Shown here piece after piece: positions 26,888-35,114 of a stretch of 64,000 nt of DNA. A program made the position numbers and the translations under genes. The notes below the pieces were generated by a model. It ran no database searches and was not told the DNA's origin. It saw only the letters and a program-made list of their open reading frames with translations. Each line of letters begins with the position of its first letter. Position 1 is the first letter of the stretch. The DNA comes from Pseudomonadota bacterium (GTDB lineage: Bacteria > Desulfobacterota > Binatia > Binatales > Binataceae): the NCBI GenBank assembly GCA_021324855.1, contig JAJPIG010000015.1:310001-374000 (forward strand), given 5' to 3'.

Positions 26888-27664
26888 ATGGCGCAAGTGC
26901 TTGCCGATCTCGTCGCAGGTTTGGCTGCCGGGCAGGTGAAGGTCGTCGACCTGACCAAACCTCTCTCGCCCGAGACGCCGATCATCCCGCTGGGTCCGCC
27001 GGCCAAGCAGCCTCCTAATATGGTGATCGAGACCAACAACAAGTACGACTCGCGCGGACCAACCTCGTACTCGAACACGCTCCACGTGTGGGAGCACACG
27101 GGCACGCATTTCGATGCGCCTATCCATTGGGTCACCGGCAAGGACCTGCCGAACAATGCTTGCGACACGATCCTGCCGCAGAAATTCATCGGACCTGCGT
27201 GCGTGCTCGATATGACCGCGGAGGCGGCGAAAAATCCCGATTTCCTGCTCATGCCCGAACACATCCACGAGTGGGAGCGGCGGCACGGCCGGATTCCGGC
27301 GGGCGCGTGGGTGCTGATTCGAACTGATTGGAGCAAGCGTGAAGGCGCGGCGTTTCTCAACGTCGATGCCAATGGCGCGCACAGCCCGGGGCAGCACGTT
27401 TCCGCGTCGAGATTCCTCGCGTATGAGCGCGACGTGATCGGCCTAGGCGTCGAGACGGTCGGCACCGACGCCGGGCAGGCCCATCGCTTCGATCCGCCGC
27501 TGCCGAATCACTACACGATGCACGGCGCGGGCAAGTTCGGTCTCGCGAGCCTTTGCAATCTCGATCAGTTACCGCCGACCGGCGCGGTCGTGATCGCGGC
27601 ACCGCTCAAGATCGTGAATGGAAGCGGCAGCCCGGCGCGGGTGCTGGCTTTGGTCGCGAACTAA
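26888..27664 (+). CDS. Cyclase-family metal hydrolase (kynurenine formamidase-like)
   Basis: A 258-residue PF04199 protein. The defining HTGTHFDAPIHW motif is near residues 71-82, with probable metal-binding His and Asp. Family members include bacterial arylformamidase KynB and isatin hydrolase; many others in catabolic clusters are uncharacterised. It would hydrolyse an amide, lactam or formamide in the cytoplasm. An AGGAGG-type site precedes the ATG. The neighbouring minus-strand hydrolases make this a local hydrolase-rich segment. Confidence 0.83.
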   Translation: MAQVLADLVAGLAAGQVKVVDLTKPLSPETPIIPLGPPAKQPPNMVIETNNKYDSRGPTSYSNTLHVWEHTGTHFDAPIHWVTGKDLPNNACDTILPQKFIGPACVLDMTAEAAKNPDFLLMPEHIHEWERRHGRIPAGAWVLIRTDWSKREGAAFLNVDANGAHSPGQHVSASRFLAYERDVIGLGVETVGTDAGQAHRFDPPLPNHYTMHGAGKFGLASLCNLDQLPPTGAVVIAAPLKIVNGSGSPARVLALVAN

Positions 27665-27671
27665 CCCTGCA

Positions 27672-28499
27672 TCAATGCGCGGCGATCCATCGGAGCGCGT
27701 GCGGCGCCCATGGGCCGTTCGGCTCGCTCGCGATGTAGCAGGCGCTGAAATGATTGCAGCCGGGGAGTACGATCCGCTGGACGTCGCCGCCCGCGGCGCG
27801 CAGCGCCTGCTCCATCAATTCGGCCTGGCGCGACAGATGCGGGAAATCGTCGCTGCCGTGCGAAATCAGGAACGGCGGCGGCGTCCCTTGGATATTGCAA
27901 ATGGGACTGGCCGGCGCGTCATGGCCGGAATCCGCCGGCCCCAAAAAGCGCGGGCGCATCGGAAGTCCGGCGCCTTCGCGGAAATCGTACACGCCCGACA
28001 TCGCCAGGCATCCGCGCACCACATCGCGCGGAAGACCCCGACGCTCCTGCCAATCGCGCCTGACTGCAAGCAAAGCGGTGTAATGACCGCCGGCGGAATG
28101 GCCGCCGATGAAGATGCGCCGCGAGTCACCGCCATAGCGGCTGATGTTTCGAACGAGCCATGCGACCGCATCGGCGACGTCGTCGTAGCCGGCCGGAAAC
28201 AGATGCTGCGGCGCGAGCCGATAGCCGATGCTCGCGAAGATGATCCCAGCCTCGTTGAGAATCGGCGCCATGAAGAGCAGATGCTCCTTGTAACCGCTGA
28301 CCCATCCGCCGCCGTGCGCCATCGCGACCACGCTGCCGTTGGGCTGCTTCGGAATGCATAGCGCGATGCTCTGATAGGGATTGGAGCCGTAGGAGACATC
28401 TTCGGCGATGACGCCGGCGCCGCGCTTCATTACCTCGGCGGCGAAGGCCTGGCCCGGTTCTGAGAGCGGCTCCTGGGGCGGATAGTCTTCTATACGCAT
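27672..28499 (-). CDS. Alpha/beta hydrolase, HSL/arylformamidase-like
   Basis: A 275-residue esterase-type enzyme. HGGGW near residue 63 supplies the oxyanion hole and GGHSAGGH near 129-136 carries the nucleophile Ser. A late Asp (GSDDFPH) and His (GCNHFSA) complete the triad. This layout is that of carboxylesterases and eukaryote-type kynurenine formamidases. The ATG at 28499 has AGGTGA upstream; a longer upstream frame lacks support. It converges on the cyclase-family gene with only seven bases between the stops. Confidence 0.84.
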   Translation of the reverse strand: MRIEDYPPQEPLSEPGQAFAAEVMKRGAGVIAEDVSYGSNPYQSIALCIPKQPNGSVVAMAHGGGWVSGYKEHLLFMAPILNEAGIIFASIGYRLAPQHLFPAGYDDVADAVAWLVRNISRYGGDSRRIFIGGHSAGGHYTALLAVRRDWQERRGLPRDVVRGCLAMSGVYDFREGAGLPMRPRFLGPADSGHDAPASPICNIQGTPPPFLISHGSDDFPHLSRQAELMEQALRAAGGDVQRIVLPGCNHFSACYIASEPNGPWAPHALRWIAAH

Positions 28500-28660
28500 G
28501 ATTTCACCTGCGCGCATTATGCGCCGCAGCTTCCGAAAGGCAAGCGTTGGTGCCTGCGACGCGCTGCGCATCGGAAACCGAGTCGTTGTATCATGGATGC
28601 CGGGGCAGGCGGGTAACTTCGACGGGCCGCGTAGCGGGCGCTTTTAGGAGGCATTGACCA

Positions 28661-29332
28661 ATGTGGCGCACAGGCTGCCTTGCGCTGATTGCCGTCCCTT
28701 TCGCTTTCATCACTACGCTCGCGTTCGGCGCGGTGGCGCAGGGCGCCGAACCGACGATGACCTTTCTGGTCGCGCGTCCCGAGATGCCCGATCCGCTGTT
28801 CGCGCAGACCGTCATTCTAATGCTGCCGCGCGAAACCACGGGCGAGGATTTTCCGCTGGTGGTCGGACTGATCGTCAACAAGCCGATCCGCGAGATCACG
28901 CTGCACAAGCTGTTCCCTAACAGCTCCGCGCTCAAGCAGCGATCCGACCCGGCGTTCTTCGGCGGACCGGTCGATATTGAGACTCCCGCGATCGTGTTTC
29001 GTGCGAACAAACCGATCGACAAGGCGGTCCGCCTGGCTGGAGACATCTATGTGAATCTCGACTCGGATCAGGCGGCCGCGCTGGCGCAGGATCCGAAGCA
29101 GGTCCGCGACTTTCGGCTGATTCTCGGGCGCTCGCAATGGAGCCCCGATCAATTGCATAGCGAGATGATGGAAGGCTCCTGGTACACCGTGAACGCGCCG
29201 GCCGACATTGTATTCAGCACCAACCCGGCGACCTTGTGGCACACGCTTGAGGCGCAGGCGCGGCTGATTCCGGCCTCCGTATCGAGCCAATCGCCGCTCG
29301 CGCCAGGTCTCGTGCTAATCCATGCGCCATGA
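28661..29332 (+). CDS. Secreted YqgE/AlgH-family (UPF0301) protein
   Basis: A 223-residue protein with the UPF0301 core (FLVARPEMPDPLFAQTVILM near residues 35-54, GLIVNKP near 69, FFGGPV near 100, GRSQWSPDQL near 156). Unusually, it begins with a signal peptide-like segment ending near AQGA at residue 28; typical AlgH proteins are cytoplasmic. The export prediction comes from the hydrophobic stretch at residues 5-24. TAGGAGGC precedes the ATG. The function of the family is not settled. Confidence 0.83.
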   Translation: MWRTGCLALIAVPFAFITTLAFGAVAQGAEPTMTFLVARPEMPDPLFAQTVILMLPRETTGEDFPLVVGLIVNKPIREITLHKLFPNSSALKQRSDPAFFGGPVDIETPAIVFRANKPIDKAVRLAGDIYVNLDSDQAAALAQDPKQVRDFRLILGRSQWSPDQLHSEMMEGSWYTVNAPADIVFSTNPATLWHTLEAQARLIPASVSSQSPLAPGLVLIHAP

Positions 29333-29345
29333 GGGGCGCCGTTGA

Positions 29346-29663
29346 TTACTTGCGCCAGGGCTTGCCGTTCGCGATTCCGTAATCGCGGAGCGGGTCGCCG
29401 AAGACCGTGATCCGATAGTCAGCGAAGAACTTATCGCTCGACTTTTGCGCGGCCTGATGCTGCGCGTTGTTGCGCCATGCGTTCAGCGCCTCGTCCGAGG
29501 CGAATTCGACGACCGTAAGCTCCTCGCCGTCGGAGGCGATGAAGGTTTTGGCCGCCACAAACCCGGGCGTTGCGGCCGCAAGCTTGAATAATTCCGAAGC
29601 CGACGCGTAGTACTCGCTGCGGCTGGCCTCGCGCGTATAGGTGCGAAAGATTACGGTGCGCAC
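29346..29663 (-). CDS. Antibiotic-biosynthesis-monooxygenase (ABM) domain protein
   Basis: A 105-residue alpha/beta-barrel protein of the ABM type. The pattern is the usual one: a RTYTREA start, GFVAAKTF near residue 34, ELTVVEFASDEALNAW near 48-63 and a HQAAQ helix. Such proteins can be cofactor-free monooxygenases or simple dimeric accessory proteins. It starts 20 bases after the stop of the NicX-like gene on the same strand, so the two are probably co-transcribed. A role with ring hydroxylation before NicX-type cleavage is a reasonable guess only. Confidence 0.72.
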   Translation of the reverse strand: MRTVIFRTYTREASRSEYYASASELFKLAAATPGFVAAKTFIASDGEELTVVEFASDEALNAWRNNAQHQAAQKSSDKFFADYRITVFGDPLRDYGIANGKPWRK

Positions 29664-29683
29664 AGGCAGGCCGGTCCGTTCCG

Positions 29684-30748
29684 CTAGCGCGCTTCCCGCT
29701 CGACGATCATCTTTTCGTCAACGAACTTGCCGTGATCGATGATTACCTGGTCATCCAAAGTTACCGTGCAATCGCGCATTGGGACATCGTAGTGACCCAG
29801 CGTGTTGCGCGTGCCGCCGCCGAGCGTGTTCGGTCCGGTCGAGAACAGGAAATTGCCCGGAAAGGCGCGCGCTGCGGCCCGCGACCGTTCGGGATCGTCG
29901 CCGTAAAGCGCGAGCGAGTCCCATCGTGCCTGAGGATTGAGCCCCCATCCGAGATGTGAGATCGCGTGGCCGTCCATGTCTTCGGGGAAGCGCCGGTTGT
30001 CCTCGAGCCAGTTGTTCATCAGCTTGGCGTCGAGACCGCCCTCGATGCGCCGGATGAAACCTTCGCGAATCTCGAGTCGGATTTCGTCCTGGACGTAGCG
30101 GCAGTAGGGCAGGATAACGATGTCGCCGCGCTGGATAACGACCGTGCCGTTGGCCGAGCCTTCATTCGGAAATGTGTGCACGTGGCCGCCTCCCCAATGG
30201 TCGAAACGGCCCGGCGCCTCGGAAAATCCATATTGGATCATGGTCGGGTATTCGCCGAGCTGGACGGTGAGATCGGTACCGGCGTCGCTCGTGACGCGCA
30301 TCTTCCTGGCCTGCTCCAGGCGCTTGCCCGCATAGATGGTTGCCTCCTTGAGTCCCGGCGGCGACATCAATTCGGCCAGATCGTCGGGCGCATCGATGAT
30401 CATCAGCACCCGCGTACCGGCATCGCGCACCTCCTTGAGCCACTTCGTGAAGAGCGGCACGTGCATGCAAACCAGCATGTCCGCATGCTTCAAGGCTTCA
30501 AGTGTGCCTTTGCATCGGCCGACCGTCTCGACCCCGACTTTGGTCCAGGTCGGGACCGAGTTGACGCACATTTCATAGACATCGGCGCCTAGGTCCTTGC
30601 CCGCGGCGAACGCAGCCGCGACATAATCGCGTCGCGTGGTGAGGTCGGTGAGCAGGGCAATGGTTTCGCCTTTCTGCACATTGCAGAGCTGGAATTCCTT
30701 GCGATACAGCATCGCCATCGTTGCGGGATTCACGACTTGCGGATTCAT
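29684..30748 (-). CDS. NicX-like 2,5-dihydroxypyridine 5,6-dioxygenase family protein
   Basis: A 354-residue metalloprotein of the M29-aminopeptidase-related dioxygenase group. Long stretches match what I recall of NicX: LGEYP...YGFSEAPGRFDHW near 164-185, ISHLGWGLNP near 263-272 and GNFLFSTGPN near 298-307. The three iron ligands are in place as H265, H319 and D321. NicX opens 2,5-dihydroxypyridine to N-formylmaleamate in nicotinate breakdown. The ATG at 30748 follows GGAG with eight-base spacing. It heads a two-gene unit with the ABM protein. Substrate is inferred by homology and needs proof. Confidence 0.82.
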   Translation of the reverse strand: MNPQVVNPATMAMLYRKEFQLCNVQKGETIALLTDLTTRRDYVAAAFAAGKDLGADVYEMCVNSVPTWTKVGVETVGRCKGTLEALKHADMLVCMHVPLFTKWLKEVRDAGTRVLMIIDAPDDLAELMSPPGLKEATIYAGKRLEQARKMRVTSDAGTDLTVQLGEYPTMIQYGFSEAPGRFDHWGGGHVHTFPNEGSANGTVVIQRGDIVILPYCRYVQDEIRLEIREGFIRRIEGGLDAKLMNNWLEDNRRFPEDMDGHAISHLGWGLNPQARWDSLALYGDDPERSRAAARAFPGNFLFSTGPNTLGGGTRNTLGHYDVPMRDCTVTLDDQVIIDHGKFVDEKMIVEREAR

Positions 30749-30920
30749 GGACCTTGCTCCTTCGCGCGATCGGCGCACCGGCCGGCCGTCGATTTATCCG
30801 AATCTTATCAGACTCAATGATTCCGCTAACATCCCGGAGGCGGGGTGTCAAAGCCGGCGATGTCTTATGTTGGCGCCGCGTCTGGGCTAAACAGTTTCGA
30901 GGGGCACGGCTCGACTGACG

Positions 30921-31331
30921 ATGGCTTACGGAATCAGACCCCGGAGCTTCGCGTTCGCCTTGTGGCGCGCGATCGCGCTCGCTTTAATCGCGGTCGTCGC
31001 GCTCGGGATTATTACGCAACACGTTTCAACCGGATGGCGGATGTTCGTGATCGCTCGCGGCCTGAGATCGGTATGGGCGGCGACGGCCGCGATCGTCGCG
31101 GGAATCGCCGCCGGGCTGGCGCTCGACGCGCTCGTTCCCGCCCGCCGCGTCCGAGTCTCTGCTGGAGGGTTTTTGGCCGGCGTGGTGAAGATCGCGATCG
31201 TGCTGATCACGGCTATCGGGACGCTCGGCTATTTCATGCCGGATTGGACGCCGCTTTCGACAGGACTAGCCGCCGTGGTTCTGATATTCTGGTCGCTGGC
31301 AGCCGCTGTGATGCTGATGCTGCGCGGATGA
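30921..31331 (+). CDS. Four-helix membrane protein, unknown
   Basis: A 136-residue hydrophobic protein I do not recognise, with about four transmembrane helices (roughly 12-32, 52-70, 80-101, 110-133). It is divergent from the NicX-like gene across about 170 bases and lies 98 bases before mlaC. GC-rich third positions match the neighbours. No motif allows a function call. Confidence 0.55.
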   Translation: MAYGIRPRSFAFALWRAIALALIAVVALGIITQHVSTGWRMFVIARGLRSVWAATAAIVAGIAAGLALDALVPARRVRVSAGGFLAGVVKIAIVLITAIGTLGYFMPDWTPLSTGLAAVVLIFWSLAAAVMLMLRG

Positions 31332-31428
31332 CCCGATCGACCGATCCCGCTAAGCTTGAAATGGGTGAAAAGAATCGCCAACCGGTTTTTTCGAGATTGA
31401 TTTCCGACTGAGCGAAAGGAGCGCGCCG

Positions 31429-32151
31429 ATGTTAGTGAAAGGCGCCTGGGTGAAGCGATCAATTGCCCCTGAAGCGCGGCGCCAAACCCGCGGCGTCGTT
31501 GGAATCGCGCTCGGTGCGATTTTCGCAATCGTGATTTCGAGCGCCGGCGCGGGGCTCGCCGCCGCGGTCGCGCCCGAGGATCCGATTCAGGAGGCGCGCG
31601 GGTTGGTTGATCAGGCGATCGCGATTCTCGAAAATCCGCATCTTACCCTTGAAGAAGAGCGGCGCGAACTGCGCGCGCTCGCCGAGCCGCATTTCGATTT
31701 CGAAGGAATGGCGCGCTCGACGCTCGGTTATCATTGGAAGACGCTCACGCCCGATCAACGTCAGCAGTTCGTCACGCTTTTCACCGCGTTCGTCGAGGAT
31801 GCGGCGCTCAGCAAGATCCAGGAATATTCGGGCCAACGCGTTGAATTTACCCGCGAGTTTCCCATCGCGCCCGGCTACGTGCAGGTGCAGGGCCATGCGC
31901 TGACGACGAACCGCGCGGATCCGATCCCGTTCGCCTTCATGTGCCGCCAGGTCGACGGCCAGTGGAAGGTCTATGATTTGACGGTCGACAACATCAGCGT
32001 GATCGCGAATTACCGCAACCAGTTCAATCGCGTGATTAACGATCAGGGCTTCCCGAAGCTGATGGAAGTAATGAAGCAGAAACAGATCGAGCTTGCCGCG
32101 CTGCTTGGCGCCAAGCGAGCCGACGCCGCCGACAATCACTCCTCGGAGTAG
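31429..32151 (+). CDS. mlaC: MlaC/Ttg2D-family periplasmic phospholipid-binding protein
   Basis: A 240-residue secreted protein of the MlaC (tolerance to organic solvents) family. A long signal region runs to about residue 47. Motifs DFEGMARSTLG near 85-95, LTPDQRQQFVTLF near 100-112 and KVYDLTVDNISVIANYRNQF near 177-196 are characteristic. MlaC carries phospholipids between outer and inner membrane with the MlaFEDB ABC complex. None of the other mla genes is adjacent, so this copy is separate from its transporter. AGGAG precedes the ATG. Confidence 0.88.
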   Translation: MLVKGAWVKRSIAPEARRQTRGVVGIALGAIFAIVISSAGAGLAAAVAPEDPIQEARGLVDQAIAILENPHLTLEEERRELRALAEPHFDFEGMARSTLGYHWKTLTPDQRQQFVTLFTAFVEDAALSKIQEYSGQRVEFTREFPIAPGYVQVQGHALTTNRADPIPFAFMCRQVDGQWKVYDLTVDNISVIANYRNQFNRVINDQGFPKLMEVMKQKQIELAALLGAKRADAADNHSSE

Positions 32152-32154
32152 CCT

Positions 32155-32595
32155 ATGAAACCTTTGCCACATCGATATGAAGCCCGTCTGATCGGCGGAC
32201 CCGAAGGTTACGCGACCCTTTCATCCGCCGGCGTGCCCGATCTGCGGAGCGCGCCGCCCGCGGATTTCGACGGCCCGGGCGACGCCTGGAGCCCGGAGCT
32301 GATGCTGATGGGCGCGGTCGAAACCTGCTTTTTGTTCACGTTGCGCGCGGTCGCACGAGCTTCGAAGATGGATTTCAAGTCGCTCGACTTGACCGGAACC
32401 GGCGTGGTCGATCGGGAAGGCGGGGCGACCCGTTTCACCGAAATCGTGCTGCGACCGCGAATCGTGATTGCCTCCGCGGGCGACCGGGAACGGACCGTCA
32501 GAGTGCTCGAGAAGGCCGAGCGCGCCTGTCTGGTTTCGGCCTCGCTTTCGACGCCGGTGCGCCTCGAGCCCGAGGTCATCGTCGAGGCTGCCTGA
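32155..32595 (+). CDS. OsmC-family protein
   Basis: A 146-residue OsmC/Ohr-fold protein. It has the two cysteines expected for a thiol peroxidase: one in VETCFLFTLR near residue 59 and one in ERACLVSAS near 122. OsmC proteins reduce organic hydroperoxides. The start lies three bases after the mlaC stop, so co-transcription is likely. Confidence 0.84.
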   Translation: MKPLPHRYEARLIGGPEGYATLSSAGVPDLRSAPPADFDGPGDAWSPELMLMGAVETCFLFTLRAVARASKMDFKSLDLTGTGVVDREGGATRFTEIVLRPRIVIASAGDRERTVRVLEKAERACLVSASLSTPVRLEPEVIVEAA

Positions 32596-32676
32596 TTCGT
32601 AACGCGGGGTTTCTTGACCGGGAATGAACTCGTGTCGTACTGACCGTTCCCTGACCAGGCCAAACCAGGGAGGACA

Positions 32677-33396
32677 ATGATGGCGATTAATGGCGTGAGA
32701 CCGCGGGAGATGCGCCGCGATCCGTTCAAAGAGACGATTATCTGGGACATCGTGCCCGAACGGACTGCCCTCGTCGTCATCGATATGCAGAACGCCTTCC
32801 TGCACGAGAAGGGCCTTTTCTACGTGCCGGCCGGGATGGGCCTGGTGCCCAAGATCAACCGGGTCGCCCGGCTCTGCCGCGAGCGCGGCATCCTGGTGAA
32901 TTGGGTCGTGCGGCATCCGTATCGCGCCGATGGACTCGACATCGGCTACGAGCGCGACCTCTACCCGATCATGGTCGGGCATCCGGCGGGCTATACCGAG
33001 GACGGATGGGGCGCGCAGCTCGTGCCCGAACTCGACGTCGACAACAACCGCGACCTGATCGTACCGAAGACCCGCTTCAGCGCGCTGATTCCGGGCTCGT
33101 CGAATCTCGATCGGCTGCTTCGCTATCACGGCCGCGACACACTGATCATCATGGGCGTCGCGACCAATATCTGCTGCGGAACGACCGCGCGCGACGCGAT
33201 GATGCTAGATTACAAGGTGATCTTCGCTTCGGACGGCAACGCTGCGTTCGACCAATCGGTGCTCGGCAGCAAGGAACCCAGCATCATCCAGGAAGCCGAG
33301 CTGATGACGCTCCGGGCGTGCTTCGCGATGGTCTGCACGACCGACGAGCTGATCGACGAATTGAACAAGCTGCCGGTGCTCCCTTCCAATGCCTGA
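32677..33396 (+). CDS. Isochorismatase-family cysteine hydrolase
   Basis: A 239-residue amidase-type hydrolase with the D-K-C triad at D36 (VVIDMQNAF), K131 (VPKTRFS) and C166 (GVATNICCG). Family members hydrolyse isochorismate, nicotinamide, N-carbamoyl compounds or maleamate; NicF, the maleamate hydrolase, belongs here. The position two kilobases from the NicX-like gene makes an amide of ring-cleavage origin an attractive substrate. That is inference. GGGAGGACA precedes two adjacent ATGs; the second, at 32680, has slightly better spacing. Confidence 0.85.
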   Translation: MMAINGVRPREMRRDPFKETIIWDIVPERTALVVIDMQNAFLHEKGLFYVPAGMGLVPKINRVARLCRERGILVNWVVRHPYRADGLDIGYERDLYPIMVGHPAGYTEDGWGAQLVPELDVDNNRDLIVPKTRFSALIPGSSNLDRLLRYHGRDTLIIMGVATNICCGTTARDAMMLDYKVIFASDGNAAFDQSVLGSKEPSIIQEAELMTLRACFAMVCTTDELIDELNKLPVLPSNA

Positions 33397-33456
33397 GCGT
33401 ACCGGATTACTCTTCGGGGTCCTTTCCTGCGACATCCAGAGAGTAATAATCACATC

Positions 33457-34344
33457 GTGGGGTTGTCAGCCGCAAAACGCGATTACCTGATCCGCATCCT
33501 TAGGCATCGCTTGTGCGGCCAGGCGCGCGCGTGCCCATACTGCAGAAATACCGGCGGACTGACACTGCTCGGCCGAAAGAAACTGATCATCGAAATCCTG
33601 CGCTGCGATCGTTGCGGTCTGATGTTCCGATATCCGACCGAAGAGGTTGCAGAAAACGAAGCACGCTATCAGGAAATCTACGATGCACCGGAGGTGACCC
33701 GGCTTCCCGATGATTCGGAACTAGCCCGATATCTAAGCGAAGGATTTCCGGGAAATCTCGATTTTAGGGCACGGATTGGCGCGTTGCGCGCGCTCCGATC
33801 GGGCGGACGCATCCTTGATTACGGTTGCTCATGGGGCTACGGCGTGCGTCAGCTTTGCGATGCGGGGTTCGCGGCGACCGGCTTCGAGATTTCGCGGCCA
33901 CGCGCGCGTTTTGGAGCCGAGCGGCTCGGCGTAAGGATCATCGACAGCGAACTTGCGGTTTCCGCGCTCGCAGCGGGTTCATTCGATGTAATCTTCTCCA
34001 ACCATGTCATCGAACATCTGCCCGACCTCGGCAAATCGTTCGAACTGTTCGCGCGTCTGCTGACGCCAGGCGGATTGCTGTTCGCGATCATCCCGAATTT
34101 CACCGGTCGCGCGGCCCGCGAAGGACGGTTTTGGAGTTGGATTGGACAGGATCATCCGATCGCGCCGTCGCATCAGTTCCTTGGACGGGCGCTCCTCGAA
34201 CATGGTTTCGAGGTCGCGCACTTCGGTTCCAGCCCGTTCGATCACTCGATGCTTGCGAAACTGCGCGCGGGTCAGTTCGATCGGCTCGACCGCGATGGCG
34301 ATGAACTCCTCATCCTCGCCTGGACCGCGCAAGCCGCAATCTGA
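33457..34344 (+). CDS. Zinc-ribbon SAM-dependent methyltransferase
   Basis: A 295-residue class I methyltransferase. An N-terminal zinc-ribbon-like CPYC...CDRC pair lies at residues about 26-53, followed by the SAM-binding motif LDYGCSWGYG near 119 and a FSNHVIEHL motif near 180. This layout is common among methyltransferases acting on sugars or secondary metabolites near polysaccharide genes. The start is a GTG at 33457 without a strong ribosome site. An ATTACTCT/AGAGTAAT inverted repeat (33406-33413 and 33440-33447) lies just upstream. Confidence 0.78.
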   Translation: MGLSAAKRDYLIRILRHRLCGQARACPYCRNTGGLTLLGRKKLIIEILRCDRCGLMFRYPTEEVAENEARYQEIYDAPEVTRLPDDSELARYLSEGFPGNLDFRARIGALRALRSGGRILDYGCSWGYGVRQLCDAGFAATGFEISRPRARFGAERLGVRIIDSELAVSALAAGSFDVIFSNHVIEHLPDLGKSFELFARLLTPGGLLFAIIPNFTGRAAREGRFWSWIGQDHPIAPSHQFLGRALLEHGFEVAHFGSSPFDHSMLAKLRAGQFDRLDRDGDELLILAWTAQAAI

Positions 34345-34359
34345 GCACGCAGGTCGGGC

Positions 34360-34881
34360 CTAGGTCGAAACTTTCGTGAGTTCGACGCCGAACTTGCGCA
34401 TCATGTCCGGAAGCGCCGGCGCATCGGGGGCGAACTCGAGCTTGTCCATGCCCATAATCAGCTCGGGATTCTTGGCGACGTCGGCGATCGAGCACGGTTG
34501 ATCGCAGTAAATCTCGACTGTGTAGCCATCGGGGTCGGTCAGGTAGATGCTGTGCGTTAAGCCGTGATCGACCGTGCATTCGACCGGGACGTTTGCGGCG
34601 CGCAGCCGTTTGTAGGCTTCGATCAAATCCTGCTCCGTGGCCATCCGGAACGCGACGTGATTGAGGCCGAGTTGTCCAGGGCGAATCGGTTCGGCGTTTT
34701 CCCCCAGCTCAAGACATCCGATCTCGTGATGGTCGCGCAAGTTGCTTGCGAACAGCATCATCCGTGGCTCCTTCAGATCGACCGTCACATCGAGCCCGAG
34801 CACGCCGTGATAAAAGGCCTTGGCTCGCTCGACATTGCGGACCCCGATGATGAGATGACCCAGTCGTTGCGGCTTAACCAC
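34360..34881 (-). CDS. VOC-family (type I extradiol dioxygenase-like) protein
   Basis: A 173-residue vicinal-oxygen-chelate protein. The two paired modules carry the H-H-E metal triad: H9 (LGHLIIGV), H75 (LNHVAF) and E123 (DGYTVEIY). This matches catechol-2,3-dioxygenase-like and glyoxalase-type members, so ring cleavage is possible but not certain. A GTG at 34881 is the start, placed five bases after GGGGAGG. The gene converges on the methyltransferase. Confidence 0.82.
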   Translation of the reverse strand: MVKPQRLGHLIIGVRNVERAKAFYHGVLGLDVTVDLKEPRMMLFASNLRDHHEIGCLELGENAEPIRPGQLGLNHVAFRMATEQDLIEAYKRLRAANVPVECTVDHGLTHSIYLTDPDGYTVEIYCDQPCSIADVAKNPELIMGMDKLEFAPDAPALPDMMRKFGVELTKVST

Positions 34882-35020
34882 GGTCGCCTCCCCAATCCAA
34901 GATCGCGCTATCCTTAGCACAAACCATCCCCACAATTCTGCCCCATTTTTTGGAAATGAGCGTCGCCAGACGCCTAAGGCTTTATTTTGTAGTTTTATCT
35001 AATTTTATCTTAAAACACTG

Positions 35021-35049
35021 TTGACTCATCTTTGTATAGTAGAAATTAT
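35021..35049 (+). promoter_or_regulatory. Probable sigma-70-type promoter before TadG-like gene
   Basis: TTGACT (35021-35026), then 17 bases, then AATTAT (35044-35049), within a markedly AT-rich stretch (34978-35075). It lies 66 bases before the ATG at 35115. Four of six -10 positions match the consensus. Confidence 0.5.
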
Positions 35050-35114
35050 CTTTATATGGAAATAACTTGTAATTCAGGCTTAAACCAAAATCTGCTGGTC
35101 AAAGAGGTATTCTG

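Noticed and set aside
33406-33447. Inverted repeat as terminator of the isochorismatase gene
   Set aside because: Arms are only 8 bases with a 26-base loop and no T-run; possibly an operator, but too weak to call.
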